Source of the DNA: Larix kaempferi
Taxonomy: Eukaryota > Streptophyta > Pinopsida > Pinales > Pinaceae
Direction: 5' to 3'
DNA: 64,000 nt
NCBI GenBank assembly: GCA_027924585.1
Contig: BSBM01000076.1
Span: forward strand, 4,726,501-4,790,500
In this document: positions 46,060-59,629 of the stretch, one piece after another
Position numbering within the stretch: position 1 is the stretch's first letter
Layout: every line of letters begins with the position of its first letter
Made by a program: the position numbers and the translations under genes
The notes under the pieces: generated by a model
Seen by the model: only the letters and a program-made list of their open reading frames with translations
Told to the model about the DNA's origin: nothing
Database searches by the model: none

Positions 46060-46690
46060 GCTCCTAAGTATGGTCATATGACCCGATGGATAAATATTAT
46101 TTCTTTCATGAGCTCATCGTGACACAAATTGATTGTTTTTTTAAGGCCCAAATGGAAAAAAATTGATGTTAGGCATATATATGACTCTAGCTTGAATGAT
46201 TATGTTTAGGGACCCCATGCATGGTCATATATACCATGTATCATACCAGCCCAGGGACATAGGCCTAATTTTGATCTCTAATACAAGTCCAGCTCAATTC
46301 CTAGGGTATAAGTTGATTTTCTATGAGCCTGATGATCACATATGAGATTTAATTGATATCATATGATCCTTGGTCTCTTGTATGAGACCAAACAGATCCC
46401 CTAAACTCTTGGATATGGGTCCAAATAAATTCAAATGCTATTATATGAGTCCAAATTGATTAACTATGGTCACCAAGCATCTAAGTATGGTCATAAGACC
46501 ATAATGTTTAATATTATTTGTTACATGAGCCGACTTGTTCTCTTGATGCCAAAATTGGTACAATATTATGTTAGGGCGTTAATGACCCTAAATTGAATTA
46601 TTGTGATCCAATGATCCTATGTATGGCCACATGCTCCCTATACCATATGGTGGTAGGGTTGTATGCCTACGTTTGAGCTCTAAGAGGTGT
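46060..46690. repeat. ~430-bp diverged direct repeat
   Basis: The block from about 46063 (CTCCTAAGTATGGTCATATG) to 46290 recurs in diverged form from about 46492 (ATCTAAGTATGGTCATAAG) to 46690. Shared words include AATATTATTT, GTTAGG and CCATGCATGG/CTATGTATGG. No coding sequence is present. Confidence 0.55.
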
Positions 46691-48000
46691 CAAGGATGTG
46701 CTAATTGGTTTGCAAATAATATATTTTATATCTCCACAATATTATCCAATCAAGAATAGCAATATGGACCTGCTAGCTCATGAGATTAAGGGTGCTTAGC
46801 TTTGGGAATGCAAAATAGAGTATGAATTTCCCTAACGAGTTGAGAGTTAACATGTAATATTCATAATTATTGTTTGATACATTTTGTTAGAGACTTCAAT
46901 CTTTGAAAGCATGAGAGCATAAAATACCAATTGAGCTCCCATGTGTGCAGTGAAACTGTAATTTTTGAGACTACAAAAATTGTTGATGAGAAATTTTAGG
47001 ACTACCTCTTTGATGTTGGTGTAAACAAAGAACTAAAACTTAGAAAGCTAGGATTTTCAAGGAATGTTTAAACAATCTTTTATTCTAACATTAAAATTAT
47101 GAGTTTGATCAATTTGAGATACACAAAAAATACCAAAATAGAAGTGAACTATACCTCGTGTTGAAATCCAAGATATTCAAGGATAGTATTGTATATGATT
47201 GTCAATGGAGTGAATATAGTTTAAATGATGCCAATAATATGCCCTTATGTGGTTATAAAAATGAATTTTATGGAGAGTGGTTGATCTTTAATGGAAACCA
47301 TATGTGCTAATTTAACCCTACAAACCAACCAACCCCTAGAAGAAAATGTTAAAGATCTCAAAACAATTCCAAGGATGGAGGATAAAAGGGTCTAAGATCT
47401 ATCAAATTTATTTGCTTAAATCTTGTTTCACAAGAGAAGAAATCCACGAATGATGACACAAGCTATCAATCAAATGAACCCCATCTAACATAAACATGCA
47501 TCTATAAAATGAAGAGGCTGAATAGGGCATAAATGTCGACGATTTACTTGAATGAGGAATGAGCTTGATGGCATTACCCCCTTGATGGGTTCCACACAAA
47601 GCAACAATTGATTCTCCTAATTGTCAATCCCTTACACATTTTTTTGCAAATTTATAAAATTTAAATTGAGAGATGGTCAAATAGGATTTTTTATAGATAA
47701 TGATTCACCTTGAAGACAACAAAATTTGAGGGTGTTGGGCCAATAATGGAATAACATAATGGCTCACTAATATCTTTTGGAGGCATTGTCCAATCTTCCT
47801 TGTCTACTCATGCGAATATTCTCTGCTTAGGTTGCTCCTATTAGTGATTCTCTTCTCGGGATGCTCTTCTCAATTTTGCTATGCTCGACTGCAATCTCCC
47901 CTCAGTCGCAATCCAATTCCTCTCTCCAGGTTGCTCTGCACAAGGCTACTATGCATAAGTGATAGTGCACTATGAACTGAAGTCACACAAGAGGGGACAA
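46691..48000. other. No gene recognised
   Basis: AT-rich sequence without a recognised feature. The minus-strand frame 47408-47599 shows no domain. Confidence 0.5.
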
Positions 48001-48260
48001 AGGTATGTCTTATTTGTTTTATATTTATTTATTTTTTAAGTTGTGTAGTGTTTATATTATTTATTTATTTATTTATTAAGTTGTGTATTTATTTATTTTA
48101 ATGTATATAGTATATAATTTGATAAATATAATATATATATACGTGTTTATATAATATGTGTGTGTGTGTATAAATATATATATTTATGTAATTTTTCATA
48201 TATAACACACACACACATATTGAAAAATAAATTTTAATTTAAAAATAAAAATAAGATTTA
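48001..48260. repeat. AT-rich low complexity with TG/CA inverted repeat
   Basis: TATT repeats (48055-48105) precede a TG run (about 48157-48169) and, about 30 bp later, an AC run (about 48206-48217). The TG and AC runs with their AT flanks form an inverted repeat. Confidence 0.75.
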
Positions 48261-48289
48261 ATTAAAAAAGAAATAAATTAAAAATTTAA

Positions 48290-48456
48290 TGACGATGTCA
48301 GCGATGATGGAAATGAAAACATCGGTGACGATGTCAATGGTGATGACAATGAAAATGTCAGTGACGATAATGATAACTAAATCGTCATCATCTTCATTTT
48401 CATCATGACCATCATCATCATCCTAGAGATGATCGTCATTATCATCGTCGTCGTCG

Positions 48457-48505
<49 letters not shown>

Positions 48506-48813
48506 AAACAACAACATCATCCTCATCATCAGTAGAATCTTCATCATCATCATCATAAACATCAACAACATCATCATCATCATCAGTAGCATATTCATCA
48601 CCATCATCACCATCCTTATCATAATCATTGTCAACATCATCATCATCACTGCCATCATCATCATTGTTGTTGTTGTTGTCGTCGTCATTGTCACTATTCA
48701 TTTCCATGATCATCATAAACAACAACATAATCATCATCATCAACATTTTCGTCGTCATCAAGAACATTGTCGTCATCATAAAAATCAGTATTGTTGTTGT
48801 CATCATCACTAAT

Positions 48814-48852
<39 letters not shown>

Positions 48853-48870
48853 GATAATCATCATTGTCAT
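48290..48870. repeat. ATC/GAT trinucleotide repeat array
   Basis: The left part (about 48290-48375) is GATGAY-rich and the right part is a long imperfect ATC array, with its purest runs at about 48448-48503 and 48816-48850. The two halves are mirror-complementary and could fold back. All six frames are open over parts of it (Met-, Ile-, Asp- and His-runs); none is a gene. Confidence 0.9.
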
Positions 48871-48959
48871 CACCATCATGATAATCATGGAAGAAAGGGG
48901 ATTATTCCGCCAATCATGTCTTGTCCTTCCATCTATAGTGATCCTCCAATAATATAGTG

Positions 48960-50340
48960 GAATATTCAGTGAGGCTTTGCCTCTTTCAACGCACCCTCAC
49001 CAAAATGCCAACCAAATGGTATGTGAATCTACCGAAATTGGCCCATGCCACCTTCGCAATATTGGATACAGTATTTCTCACGTACTTTTAGCTTCTGATT
49101 CACCATGAACTCGGTCTCGAAATTCTCGTGGATTAATGAAAAAATAAATCTACTCACATCACGGACCATATCCATGAGTATCGTAGACACCAAACACTAT
49201 GAAAAATCGAAACACAAACACCATTCTGGTTGGATTTCTTCATCAAATCACTCCAACCAACCATTTCCAAAGACATAGCCACCTCCATGCTGCAAAGTGA
49301 GGAATAGGCTATCCTTAAAACCCATCATTTTGATCTGATATATGCACAATCAGGCGACCTTTACACTATCCTCCCTAATGCCCTTCAACACCAGTCCTTG
49401 GATCCTACACCTGCGGGCTCGTCACACTTAGTAGATGGGATTATTGGGTTCATTTCCCACTTAGCAATGGTTCCTCCTACTACTCTGGCGCCATTTAATA
49501 TAAATGGCCCCACAATACCGACCCGTGCTACCCGTGTTAGTATCCCCTCCTCTTGTACTAACCCCACCAGTTGGTCAGTTACAATATGGACCCTATAGTC
49601 CTACTTACCTGGATGTTATCCAAGCAGCAATAGTTTCTACACCACAAATGGCACAAGTCGTTCGCAAACCACATTTTTCCCACCACCGAGATATAACCCT
49701 TCCTATCCATTTCCATGTCCAACTGGTTAGACCCCCACACCACACATAGGGGTCAACCTTGTTCAACCTTCTTTCACACAACAAGCTCAACAGTTTGAGC
49801 AGTTGAACACCGCAAATACTAAGAATCCTCAAAATTAGGGGAAGAATAAAGGAAAGAACAAGTAAAACTAAAAGCAAGGGCAAGGGGTAAATCCTCCTCC
49901 CTAGCAAAACCAGAACCCGAGACAAACAATCCCCCCAGGCAAGGCAAGAACATCAACTTGAGGACTAATTACCCCTATTCTCTATGTGGTGAGCATGGCC
50001 ATTACACTCACCATTTTCCTCTTATCCTCGATTGTTAGCAATTGGTGGAAGCCAAAAAGAATACCGCTTGGAATCCTCCTCCTACTCCCATTGCACCACA
50101 ACTGCAAACTGCTATTTTACAACAACCCTTCACCAATCAAGCGGTTTTTATGTAACAACAAGATCCCCGTCCCTCTGGAAATGTCTCATTCCAAAATATC
50201 TACATGCCGCAAATGTCAATATTTAGACTCAATCCAAAGGATATGATAGGCTTGAAGCTCCCCAATTGGAAGACGTCCCTCTCCCCTCAGGGTTCCCTTT
50301 ACAAATACCATGCTCGAGTGTCGAACAAATTCTGTGGATT
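48960..50340 (+). pseudogene. Ty3/gypsy Gag remnant, copy B
   Basis: This copy keeps the capsid part missing from copy A. Read across frameshifts it gives KLAHATFAILDTVFLTYF, then ITDHIHEYRRH, then WLDFFIKSLQPTISKDIATS and FDLIYAQSGDLYTILPNA, then SSHLVDGIIGF. This is a plant gypsy Gag series (HATFxxLxxxFLxxF, DHIHEWRR, WFLKSLLPxIxKDVA, FDLIYAQSGYLYTVLPDA). A Pro-rich linker and a zinc-knuckle relic (SLCGEHGHYTHHFP, near 49977-50020) follow. Several stops and shifts make it non-functional. It starts next to the ATC array, so the 5' LTR and leader are lost. Confidence 0.8.
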
Positions 50341-50410
50341 CCCAAAGTCCCACTTTGATGTACACCTAATAACCCCCATATGAAAGCCTCCCACAATTAC
50401 AATATTGTGG

Positions 50411-51290
50411 ATGACTTGTCTCAGTCACCAACAACCATGTCCATGTTAGAGGTGTTACAAACATGCCCAACCGAATGAAATGATTTACTCAATGCAATCG
50501 GCACCATCGATCCTTCTGACTCACGCCTGATAACCTTTGATCTAGACAAGGGTGAACCACGAATGCCCTCTTTAGTTGCATTTCTAGTCCCCATCACAGT
50601 ATAAAACATTATGATTCATCAGTGTATCATCAATGAAGACGCATCACTGAATTCTTGTCCTCTAATGTTTGGAAACGATTGGGATCACCCGAGTTGGTTC
50701 CCTTGTTTATCGCCCTCCCCGCATATGATGGGATACCATCCCAATCTAGAGGATTTTACCAAAATGTCCCCATAGAGATGGGGGGCAAGATGTTCATGGT
50801 CGATATCGAGGTAGTTGATGCTCAACTCGACAACAACATCCTTTTGGGATGTAGCTATATGTACGCCATGAAGGCGATCGCCTCCTTGGTATTCCATATC
50901 ATGGTGTTTCCCTTAAATGGGAAGATTGTCATGCTTGACCAACTCAATTACTATGATCCCAATGCCACTAGAAATCCTAACAACATCCTACCAACTGTCG
51001 CTGGAAAAAATCAACCCCCCTATGTTGATATTTCCAGTGGTATATACAAGGAATCGAATTTTCTAGGAGTGTACTCTAGACCATCACTCGAGATCCCCAC
51101 ATCCACAGATGGCCTAATGTGCACAATTTTCAACGCTGAAAATGGGCACACTTCCTCCTTAACACCATTATACACACTGTTGTTGAGCCATGGCATTGAA
51201 CCAACGTTGAGGCCATTGGTACCTCTGATCTTCCAAATCACTTTCTTCTACCACCCCACAGGAGTACAAGGGACGTTGGTTATGGCTTAG
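50411..51290 (+). pseudogene. Ty3/gypsy aspartic protease region, copy B
   Basis: Counterpart of 2380-3259. The 211-residue open frame 50655-51290 carries VDIEVVDAQLDNNILLGCSY and GKIVMLDQL. It has one extra codon relative to copy A (STDGLM versus STGLM). The active-site half lies upstream in another frame and is altered. Two open copies of the same frame after divergence of several percent could reflect slow decay rather than selection. Confidence 0.72.
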
Positions 51291-52235
51291 TGGACTCTAC
51301 CTGGACTCACTTTGGGTATTCCGGTATGGTAACTTACACCACCCCACCAAGAAATGGATTCTAAACTAGTATCCCACTATGTGTTTATCCTTGTTTATGT
51401 TGTTACACCTACTAGGCCAGTTACGCCATATGTACCGCCAGTTGTACCAATGACATCCAAAACTAAACCACAGCCGATCGCCACTAAGACCACAAATGGG
51501 TGCATAAAACAACCTGATTTGAAAGGCCCCATCCTACCCAACCATGCACCTAAATCATCAGTGGTCGCTTAGCATAAATCAAGGGGAATCAACCAACAAT
51601 GGTTAAAATCCCCAGTAATAACCAATACTCCCACCCAGAGGGTCACTCTACCATGTGATCTTTGCAGGAAACAAGGCCATGTGACTAACCTATGACCCAC
51701 CTTTCCAGAACTCCGAAACTTGCTCAAAAACCTGGTTAGTATAACCCATGATCCATCGACCGTAAAAGGGGGAACATCATCATCCCCCACACCTAAGTCC
51801 AAATCATTACATATGAATCACACATGTTTGATTTGTTCACATTTCAGGAACTACACATACCATTTTCCCGATCTCCTTCGATTTCAAGATGCTTTGGTTA
51901 CCATTCACCTCACTCAACTAATAGTTGAGAACTCTTTCCCACCAACCCAAGAAGCAGCTTCTATCAATGTGGTCACTACATCAACGAAAACACAAGTTTC
52001 TCCTCCATCACAACCTACCCTTACAGTAGTTCCCACTATAGATCATATGACATCGCAAGATCCAAAACCTACCAATCTTATGATGACAACACCACATAAT
52101 GGCTTATCCTCCTGCAGGAATCACACACATGCTTCCTCCCAAGGCCATCACATCCATTTTGGATCAATTCAACTCCTCAATGGCTCAGACACCCCTCTGT
52201 TCCTGAGTAACATGACCTTGTCGGTCCTGCGGTGA
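51291..52235 (+). pseudogene. Gypsy polyprotein segment with zinc knuckles, copy B
   Basis: Counterpart of 3260-4204. The first knuckle is better preserved (CDLCRKQGHVTNL, last Cys codon TGA) near 51654-51695. The second reads TCLICSHFRNYTYHFPDL. The 171-residue open frame 51720-52235 matches the one at 3689-4204 at nearly all positions. Confidence 0.55.
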
Positions 52236-52755
52236 TCCTTCCCACTTCTAGTTACAATATCTCATTTTACTCAGAGAAGGAGAAGCTCGTCTCAAACTCA
52301 TGAGACTTCGATATCATATTACTTACCTCAGCACAGTACTGCAAGGCTTACCGACTAAGGAAGTATTTTTCCCCTTACGGGATACCATTTATACCATATC
52401 TCCTTTGGCCAGCATCCTAACTAGTAGTGATTCCTTGTCTTATGATGGAGACTTGTATCCTCCACAAGCATTCCCAAGTGTCTAGACATCGCTTGGACAC
52501 CCTTGTAAACTTTTGAATATTCCCCAATAAGTATGATACCACCTTTCTACCACCATAGGTTCCAACATTTAATGGCCCTGAACATAAAGAAGTGTCCAAA
52601 CATCTCTTGTTTCACTTATTTTTTCATATTTTTCTAGTTTAACACAACCCAACATTTTATTTCTTATGTTTGATCCATTTTTTAGTTGAGAATAAGTCTA
52701 TCTTAAGTTTATCCAAATGACCTCTCGACCATACATATATCTCGTCTATGTAGAC
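52236..52755 (+). other. Gypsy internal sequence, no domain (copy B)
   Basis: Counterpart of 4205-4724. No reverse transcriptase motif was found. Confidence 0.4.
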
Positions 52756-53120
52756 AGCACAAGTTGATGCTCCAAGAACCTTGCATCAGCTTCCTAGGCT
52801 ATTTATTCCCCCTCCCAAATCCTCTACCACACCAGCGAAGTTTGTTTGGGGGCACTCACAAACAAACAAGTGGAATATGATGTTGTCTAAGTCTCTTAAG
52901 TGATGCCACCCACCTTGTTATACACCATCTTCAAGTACACTTAGATTCCCAACTAGGGTTCTCACAACTAAACAACGTGTTTTGTGTCCTCAATCCCCTC
53001 CTTTTCTGCAAATTACTGCGAATGCGCCTTCTCATATGATAGTTTGAAACCATTACTTTCATGCATATACCAAGAAACGCCAATGCATTCACCAATTATG
53101 TTGCCAATGAGGTCTTGAAC
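52756..53120 (+). pseudogene. Ty3/gypsy RNase H domain remnant, copy B
   Basis: Counterpart of 4725-5095 and closer to the family consensus: IYSPSQILYHTSEVCLGALT, NKQVEYDVV, LLSDATHLVIHHLQVHLDSQ, LGFSQLNNVFCVLNP, FETITFMHIPRNANAF, YVANEVLN. A frameshift near 52890 and a stop near 53040 inactivate it. Confidence 0.78.
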
Positions 53121-53576
53121 TGACATCACACAACTTCCTAATCTTGTACATCTAACCAAAACACATATATATATATATATATATTATGTATAAGCAAGCA
53201 CCTATCTCTACGCATACATATCTGTATCGTCATCATACCCTGCATTGTATGTTGATAACCACCACACCATATGAGTTAGTACCTAATACTACGCATTATC
53301 ACATCAACATATAGAAAACATACATCCATACATCTCATATACACATCATCACACATAAACATAGATTATATACAAAATTCCACCAAAAATGGTATTTATA
53401 TATATATATATATATCTCAAAAAATGTGTGTTTGATACATCAGCCAAGGCCTCATAGACCACCTATACATTAATATCTTCCTTATGGTTGATACATCAAG
53501 AATTCCTACCTCCCATAGGCTATATACAAAATGGGTATCTCATCCCTATACAAAAAGGATCATGAGTGCCCTACAC

Positions 53577-55684
53577 TCAGAGAGCCCCTCCATCTAGTGG
53601 ATCCTCAGGCCCCATATGGCTAGAGGATGGATCTCTGCCCCCACGAGCCCCGCTACTATCGGAATCGTACCCAGACCTGGCCTCAGTCTCTGATGTGTTG
53701 GGGGACCTTTTCCCCCCTGTACCTCTCTCACAATGTGGAAAGCAATTGCCACCCTCCTCATCACCCGATGCCAAGCAGGTCCACACTCTTCCATCAGCTA
53801 GAGCATCAGGGCCAACTCCTCATCATCAAGATCGACAACACCTCTGTCATCAATACCCTCTGACATGGTACTCAACCATTCCTTCAAGTCTACCAAAATA
53901 ACGTCCATATGTTCTCCTTACATTTCCCCCTCAATAGGGTCTCCCCCCCAATGCTGCTCCACCAGCTAGAGCCACACCCCCAATATCCACCCCAACTTCT
54001 GCTCTGGTCCACCTCCCCTGTTTCTCCTCCATTATTGTCCCGCATGTCGAGGTGGTCGCACCATCCCAATATTTGCATCACAAAGGGAAACCACCATCAA
54101 TACATGATAACCATATTAAATATGTGCAAAATCAAAATATGTACAGAACTGTATGTAAATATCAACAGAAACAAAAACGTACCTCATGGGTCAAAACCCC
54201 CCATGGGAGGTGTTAACTCTAAATCCCCCCGGTAATCCATACCGCTCTAGGGGTATCTCTCCATATTGTTGATCCACTGCTCTGACACATCTAAGTTGTC
54301 TGGGGTATTAAAATCACCTACCTCCCCATCACCATCCTAGGGCATCACTCGCCCCTAGTACACCATACGAGGCTCTTGATAACCCCTCGGAGGCACCACT
54401 ATTGGTGGTCTTAATGTCGGATATTGCTCAAAGCTATAGGATCATAAGACACTCCCATGACAGAAGGTCCTCCTTTGACTCCCTCCTCGCAACGTGCTCG
54501 TCTGTTACATCATCTTCTAGAGAGACAATGGTCCCCATTCCATTGTCTTCCAGGCTATCACACGCTCTACGAGCGCGATCTGCCCCCCCTTGATCTTATT
54601 TGGGGACGCCACCCCCAACACCCTCACTACCTCCATTTCCACTTCCCATACCAAAAGGGCCCTCAAGTGACTCAAATTTTTTTCCCAAATCTCATAGCAC
54701 TCTGGTCTCCATCACAATAGTGATACACCAAACCATGGATCGCCTATCCCTCCATCTGCGGAGGAACCACTTCCCATACCTCACGAAGAAAAACCTGTCA
54801 ATATATATATATATATATTAATCTATGATTCTCATCACCTTTCCACCGAATCTAATTACCCCCTGTCAAGGTCTCACATGTCCAAAATCCTCCATAGCAG
54901 GTACTCGGACGATCACAGTAAGGGGCACTTCAAAATTTTCAAGAGCCCTACATCCCATAGCATCTGAGTTGCTACCAAGTACCCCTACACCAACGGCATG
55001 AAATCATCGTAGTTCCTCTCCCACCACTCCATGGCACCAATAGTGGCCATAGTGCAATCACAATGTCCTATAGAGAGAAAGTTATCATATATTAGAAATA
55101 TATCACCAAGACCATGAATATGTGTGCGAATCACAGTGAGCAAGCTTGCGCATAGTGCGACTTCACATTAATACAATTGCGCCCCACACGGTTGTATCGT
55201 AGTTACCCATGTGACACCAGTGTATAATACATACCCACTTCAGTTGCACTGTGTAGCGCGACTGTCCAACGAATAGTCATGCTACATCAGCATGCGGTCG
55301 ATGCTTTCCTCTACCATGCTAAGCATGGAACAATGCAATTTAACCACGCAAAGTGGTCATTCTATGACTACGCGTGATTATGAGAAAATCCCATGCTACC
55401 ACTACACACGATTTTCCCATTATCCCATGCGTTCGCGTGGGTTAACTCTAATATACTGTGTGTTCACAATTTGGGCACTAAAAACGATCCCTGAATCCCT
55501 AGGGACCCCCTTTCCCTACAGCTACCTAGACCCAAATCACAAGAAAAAGGTTACATCTTACCTGAAACTCACCGCTCGTCAAATAGGTACATGAATCTCC
55601 CAGAATTGGCACAAACACATTCTCAGAGGCCATCAAGGAATAGTTCAAATGAAATTAATAAGTGTGCCCCACCTCCTATTTATA
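53577..55684 (-). pseudogene. Antisense spliced gene-like unit inside gypsy remnant, copy B
   Basis: Counterpart of 5544-7677. The TATA box (TATAAAT, 55678-55684), the CAG/GTAAGA donor (exon end 55562), the TCTCTCTATAG acceptor (exon start 55067) and the ATG (55050) are all kept. Exon sequence reads MATIGAMEWWERNYDDFMPL, then ATQMLWDVGLLKILKCPLL. The Ser/Gly-rich tail (53577-53786) ends DPLDGGAL as in copy A. Premature stops differ between the copies, so each decayed separately and the ancestor was more open. Protein family not recognised. Confidence 0.5.
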
Positions 55685-58589
55685 TGCATTTGACCTAAAC
55701 TTCCCCCTCACATTAAGGACAAACCGTAGCTCTGTTTGACGATTCATTCACACCACCATGATCAGCACCTCGATATCTACATCATGGATTATACCATCCC
55801 CTATTCTCACCAATTACATCGGAGCTCTCTATTTTCGCACACACCCCATAGGTGCACTATGTTTTGGTTTTGTATTTCTATATTATCAATACCTTTGTCA
55901 CGTTCTTTACTACATTTGGGTATGTGCGCCGTATGTGCAGGATCACGACCAAGACATGAAGGAGACCCCTTGTTTTTCCATTATAAGAACAAGAGTCCAT
56001 CCCTCAATAACGATGCTGGGATTCTATCACATGTATCATTACGAAACCAACATATAGGAAATGTTTTCCCTCTGCTCACATTGCATTTATCCATATTGTT
56101 GTTGATAACCATAGGGCCCTAATTCCCAATCATGATGTGCAATCAACGTCATCACTGTGACTATAATGTTTCCCCATGGGTGTGCACACCATTACATCCC
56201 TTATCATCATTTGACACCCACGATGTCAATCCCCCACAAGCCCAAGGAATCTGATACAGCTTGAAAAGATCACTCCTAGTTCATCACTTTATAGTTGCAC
56301 ATTTATTCCCCTACCTTCAACAGTTGATGCCATATGATTCCTCAGCATATGTTATGATCAAGATTCATCATTTCCAACTATACCTCCATGAGCACTCTAC
56401 CTTCTGCAATATTTCTTGTATCACCCCCCCACGAAGACACCAATTGGGCCCCCACAATTAGAAGTAACCAATTCTATTTAGTTCTTCCCACGGAAACAAT
56501 CTGAATGACATTGATTCTTGGGGAACCTGTCTTCGCGTTCGCAAAAAAACCCCCACCTCATCATGGAAATCATCCCCCAACCCACTCAAAACTGTGGGGA
56601 CTTATCCCATCATCAAATTGATCCTCTGACACACCTAAAACTGTGGGAACCCCATCAATTATTCTTTATGTACAAACAAGTTCCACAACCCATGTAAAAC
56701 TGTGGGAAATATTGATTCTTTTGGAAGCAACCCATGGTCTCCTTTGATCGATGTATTTGAGTCTCAATATCCCTGGCATTATCCATTTTTTCGGTCACCA
56801 TTAGTCTCAGTATTGTGTCTCCATAAAAGCCCCTTCACTTATGATTTTTCTCCCTCCACTTTACTCTATACCTTTCCTAAAAGGAATGATGCCACTAGTC
56901 CCCCCAATGTTTATATCAATTAAAGGAAGTTATGAGCTCCATGCTTATCATCCAATCTTGTGTCGAGTCTGTCATTCATATAGTTGGTTACACTATGGTA
57001 TTGGTTCTTATGATGAGCCTCGCATTTTCTCATATGCTTCAACTCTCATTGACATCATCTTACCATATTCTGAGAGTTGTAGTTGTTGCAATTGTATCTC
57101 CGGGTCCCTTTCAATCACTATAAGGGATCACCTTGAAATAAGTAGGGAGAATCATTAGTGCTCCCTAACTTAGTGATTTCCCATATGCTTGACGTCAACA
57201 CCTCTATCACATAATGGGGAAACATACTTTTGAAGGTAGTAGTGTTCACATTTGCAAAAACATGGTAGCAGTCCATCTGGTACAATGAAGTTCCCCATCA
57301 CACAACTTCAGCACTACTCTGGTCCCCCGCCATTGTGGGCTCATCATGATCATTAGCGGTTCCTCTTCTTCAATACTCAGTAGCAGTTCCAGGTTCACTT
57401 ACTCTTACATGGATTGAAGCCACCTTCATCCTTGTCTCAGTAGTATCTTTGAGTTGGCCCCTCGGTCTTCTCTCATTGTAATCTTCTTGACACCTTTTTC
57501 ATGAGCATGGGTATGCCTCCCTCGTTTGTATACTGCAACATTCTTTATTACAACTACACCGGCTGTCATCAGTAATATACCCCCATGGGAGGACACTCTC
57601 GTCCAACTAGTATTTGTCCACTACAGAATAGGAGAGAAACACAAGAAACGATGATGAATTATCAGCTCTACAGTCCCTTCTGAACCTCATACTTCAGGGG
57701 GCATCTATTAATGCCTAAATCTCACACACATGCGACATTTTGGAGATTCTTGCAGTAAGGCATCATCAACATATAGAATGCAACTCATTAAAGACATCCT
57801 CAACAAATCCAAAAGGAAACATGAGTCCAAAAGTTCCCAAGAACACTCAAATGGATAGGTTGCGCAGCTGAACCCTCATTAACCTGTGTTATAGCATGTC
57901 TTACCAATTCAAATCCCACGCGACCTTCGTGCAGAAATTCCTTTGATATCCACATGACTGTCAAATCTCACCCACCAATAGCGTAATTGAAGGCTCATTA
58001 ATGGCCCATCACCTCTGCAATTCAAATTTGGGCTCCTTACACTCCTTGTGGCATTAAATAGCCCCCCTTGTGTACTTGGAACCACTTCATGAGGTAATGG
58101 CATTCACATTTGGAGCTAGTTGTTTCTTGGCCACCTCTTAGCCTATAAAATGAATCCATGGCATGCATCTTTCAGAGAGAAAAAAGAACAAAGCTATGTT
58201 GATTTATTTGTGTTATAGCTCCTCCATAGCTCACCTCTTCCCACATTTGAAAGTATTCCAAATATCCCTTGCCTCGTAGCTCCAAGGAGCAAGAGTTTCT
58301 CTCCATTCTTCTCTCAACCCACTTAGCATTTAGTTTGGCCAAGAAGGACCTCCCTAAGGGAGATTGTTGACTTCACTTAAATCCTACACCTCCTAAGTTT
58401 TGTACATGCTTGACCATTGGGAAATACAAAGTGGTTTTGCATACATTTGGTTGTTTGAGTTTGCATTCTTCCCCCATTAGCTTTGTTACATTTTGTTTAA
58501 TTTTCTTTCTTTTATTTAAGTTTCACTAAAAACCACTTTCAATATCATTTGGAGAACTCACACCTCACCCAAGGGGATCCAAGGACTGA
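55685..58589 (+). other. Conserved non-assigned block, copy B
   Basis: Counterpart of 7678-10589, including the 128-residue open stretch (55736-56122), the AAAACTGTGGG repeats (56588-56710) and the LTR-like promoter region near 58146. No domain recognised. Confidence 0.4.
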
Positions 58590-59141
58590 AGCTTTGTTGC
58601 AACTACAAGGCTTATCCCCTTACCAAGTGGAAGGATGCACCCTTGTGCAATTTTTTCCACAACAATTACTCTTGGGAAATTCTGGTAGCACCATAATAAC
58701 ATAGCTTTGCAATAGATGTTGCTGCCACATACGTATTCATTTTCCATATCATTATCATTTTCTTGATGCCTTTCCATGTCATATTCTATGAGATAAATAT
58801 GAAAGAGACCATATGCCACTTACAATGTCAAATATATGTTTATATGCAGCTTAGATATCTCAATTAGCCAACATGGATATGTTGAATGCTTCAACTAAAC
58901 CAAGCTATCTTTCAAAATCTAACTACAAGCAACCTTCACTTTCAGATTTTTCCTTGTATGTGGTTATGAAGAAATATAATGTTCAAAATAAGATCTAGAA
59001 TATTCCCAAATCATCATTTTCCAAGTCTATTGATGGATCTTTCTTAATGAAATCTTCATCATTTCGTTTTTGAACTATGAAATATTCAATATTAAATCCA
59101 TCATCACCTTCAATAGTGAATTCTTCTTTTGTTGGTGCAGT
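58590..59141 (-). pseudogene. copia-family relic, minus strand, copy B (left part)
   Basis: Counterpart of 10590-11126. It is interrupted at 59142 by the TIR-bounded unit. Confidence 0.5.
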
Positions 59142-59288
59142 CATTAGAGAAATTTTGAGGTAAAAAATGGGCCTCAAAAAATAATATTGTACAACAAAAA
59201 TAACCAATAGGGTTCAAGATGACGATGTTAACCATGAGGGATGAATCACCATTTTTGGGTAAAAAGGTAAAAAAGTGAAAAAGTGAAA

Positions 59289-59566
59289 AAAACTACTTCT
59301 TAACTCGTATTTTCAACTTATCTCCCTGTATATTCACTCAAATTTCGAGCAGGAGCACCCGTTGGATGGGGAATCCATTTCCACATCCAACGAGTACCCA
59401 AACGACATACTTTTGATAGACCCTGCTCCCCATAAATAAAATAAATACATGAAAAAATGTGATGATATACATGGAGATAATTCCCCATCCAACGGATGCT
59501 CCTGCTTGAAATTTGAGTGAATATACATGGAGATAAGTTGAAAATACGAGTTGAAAAAGTAGTTTT
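59289..59566. mobile_element. Foldback MITE, copy B
   Basis: Inverted arms as in 11282-11558, with a few changes (for example GCTTGAAATTTG instead of GCTCGAAATTTG in the right arm). Confidence 0.75.
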
Positions 59567-59629
59567 CTTCTTTTTTCCCTCCAAAATATGATGAGGTATG
59601 CTAATATTTTTTTATTATTTCCACTATTA

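Noticed and set aside
48377-48957. Long open frames on both strands (poly-Met, poly-Ile, poly-Asp, poly-His)
   Set aside because: They are translations of the ATC/GAT trinucleotide array and are open in all frames for that reason.
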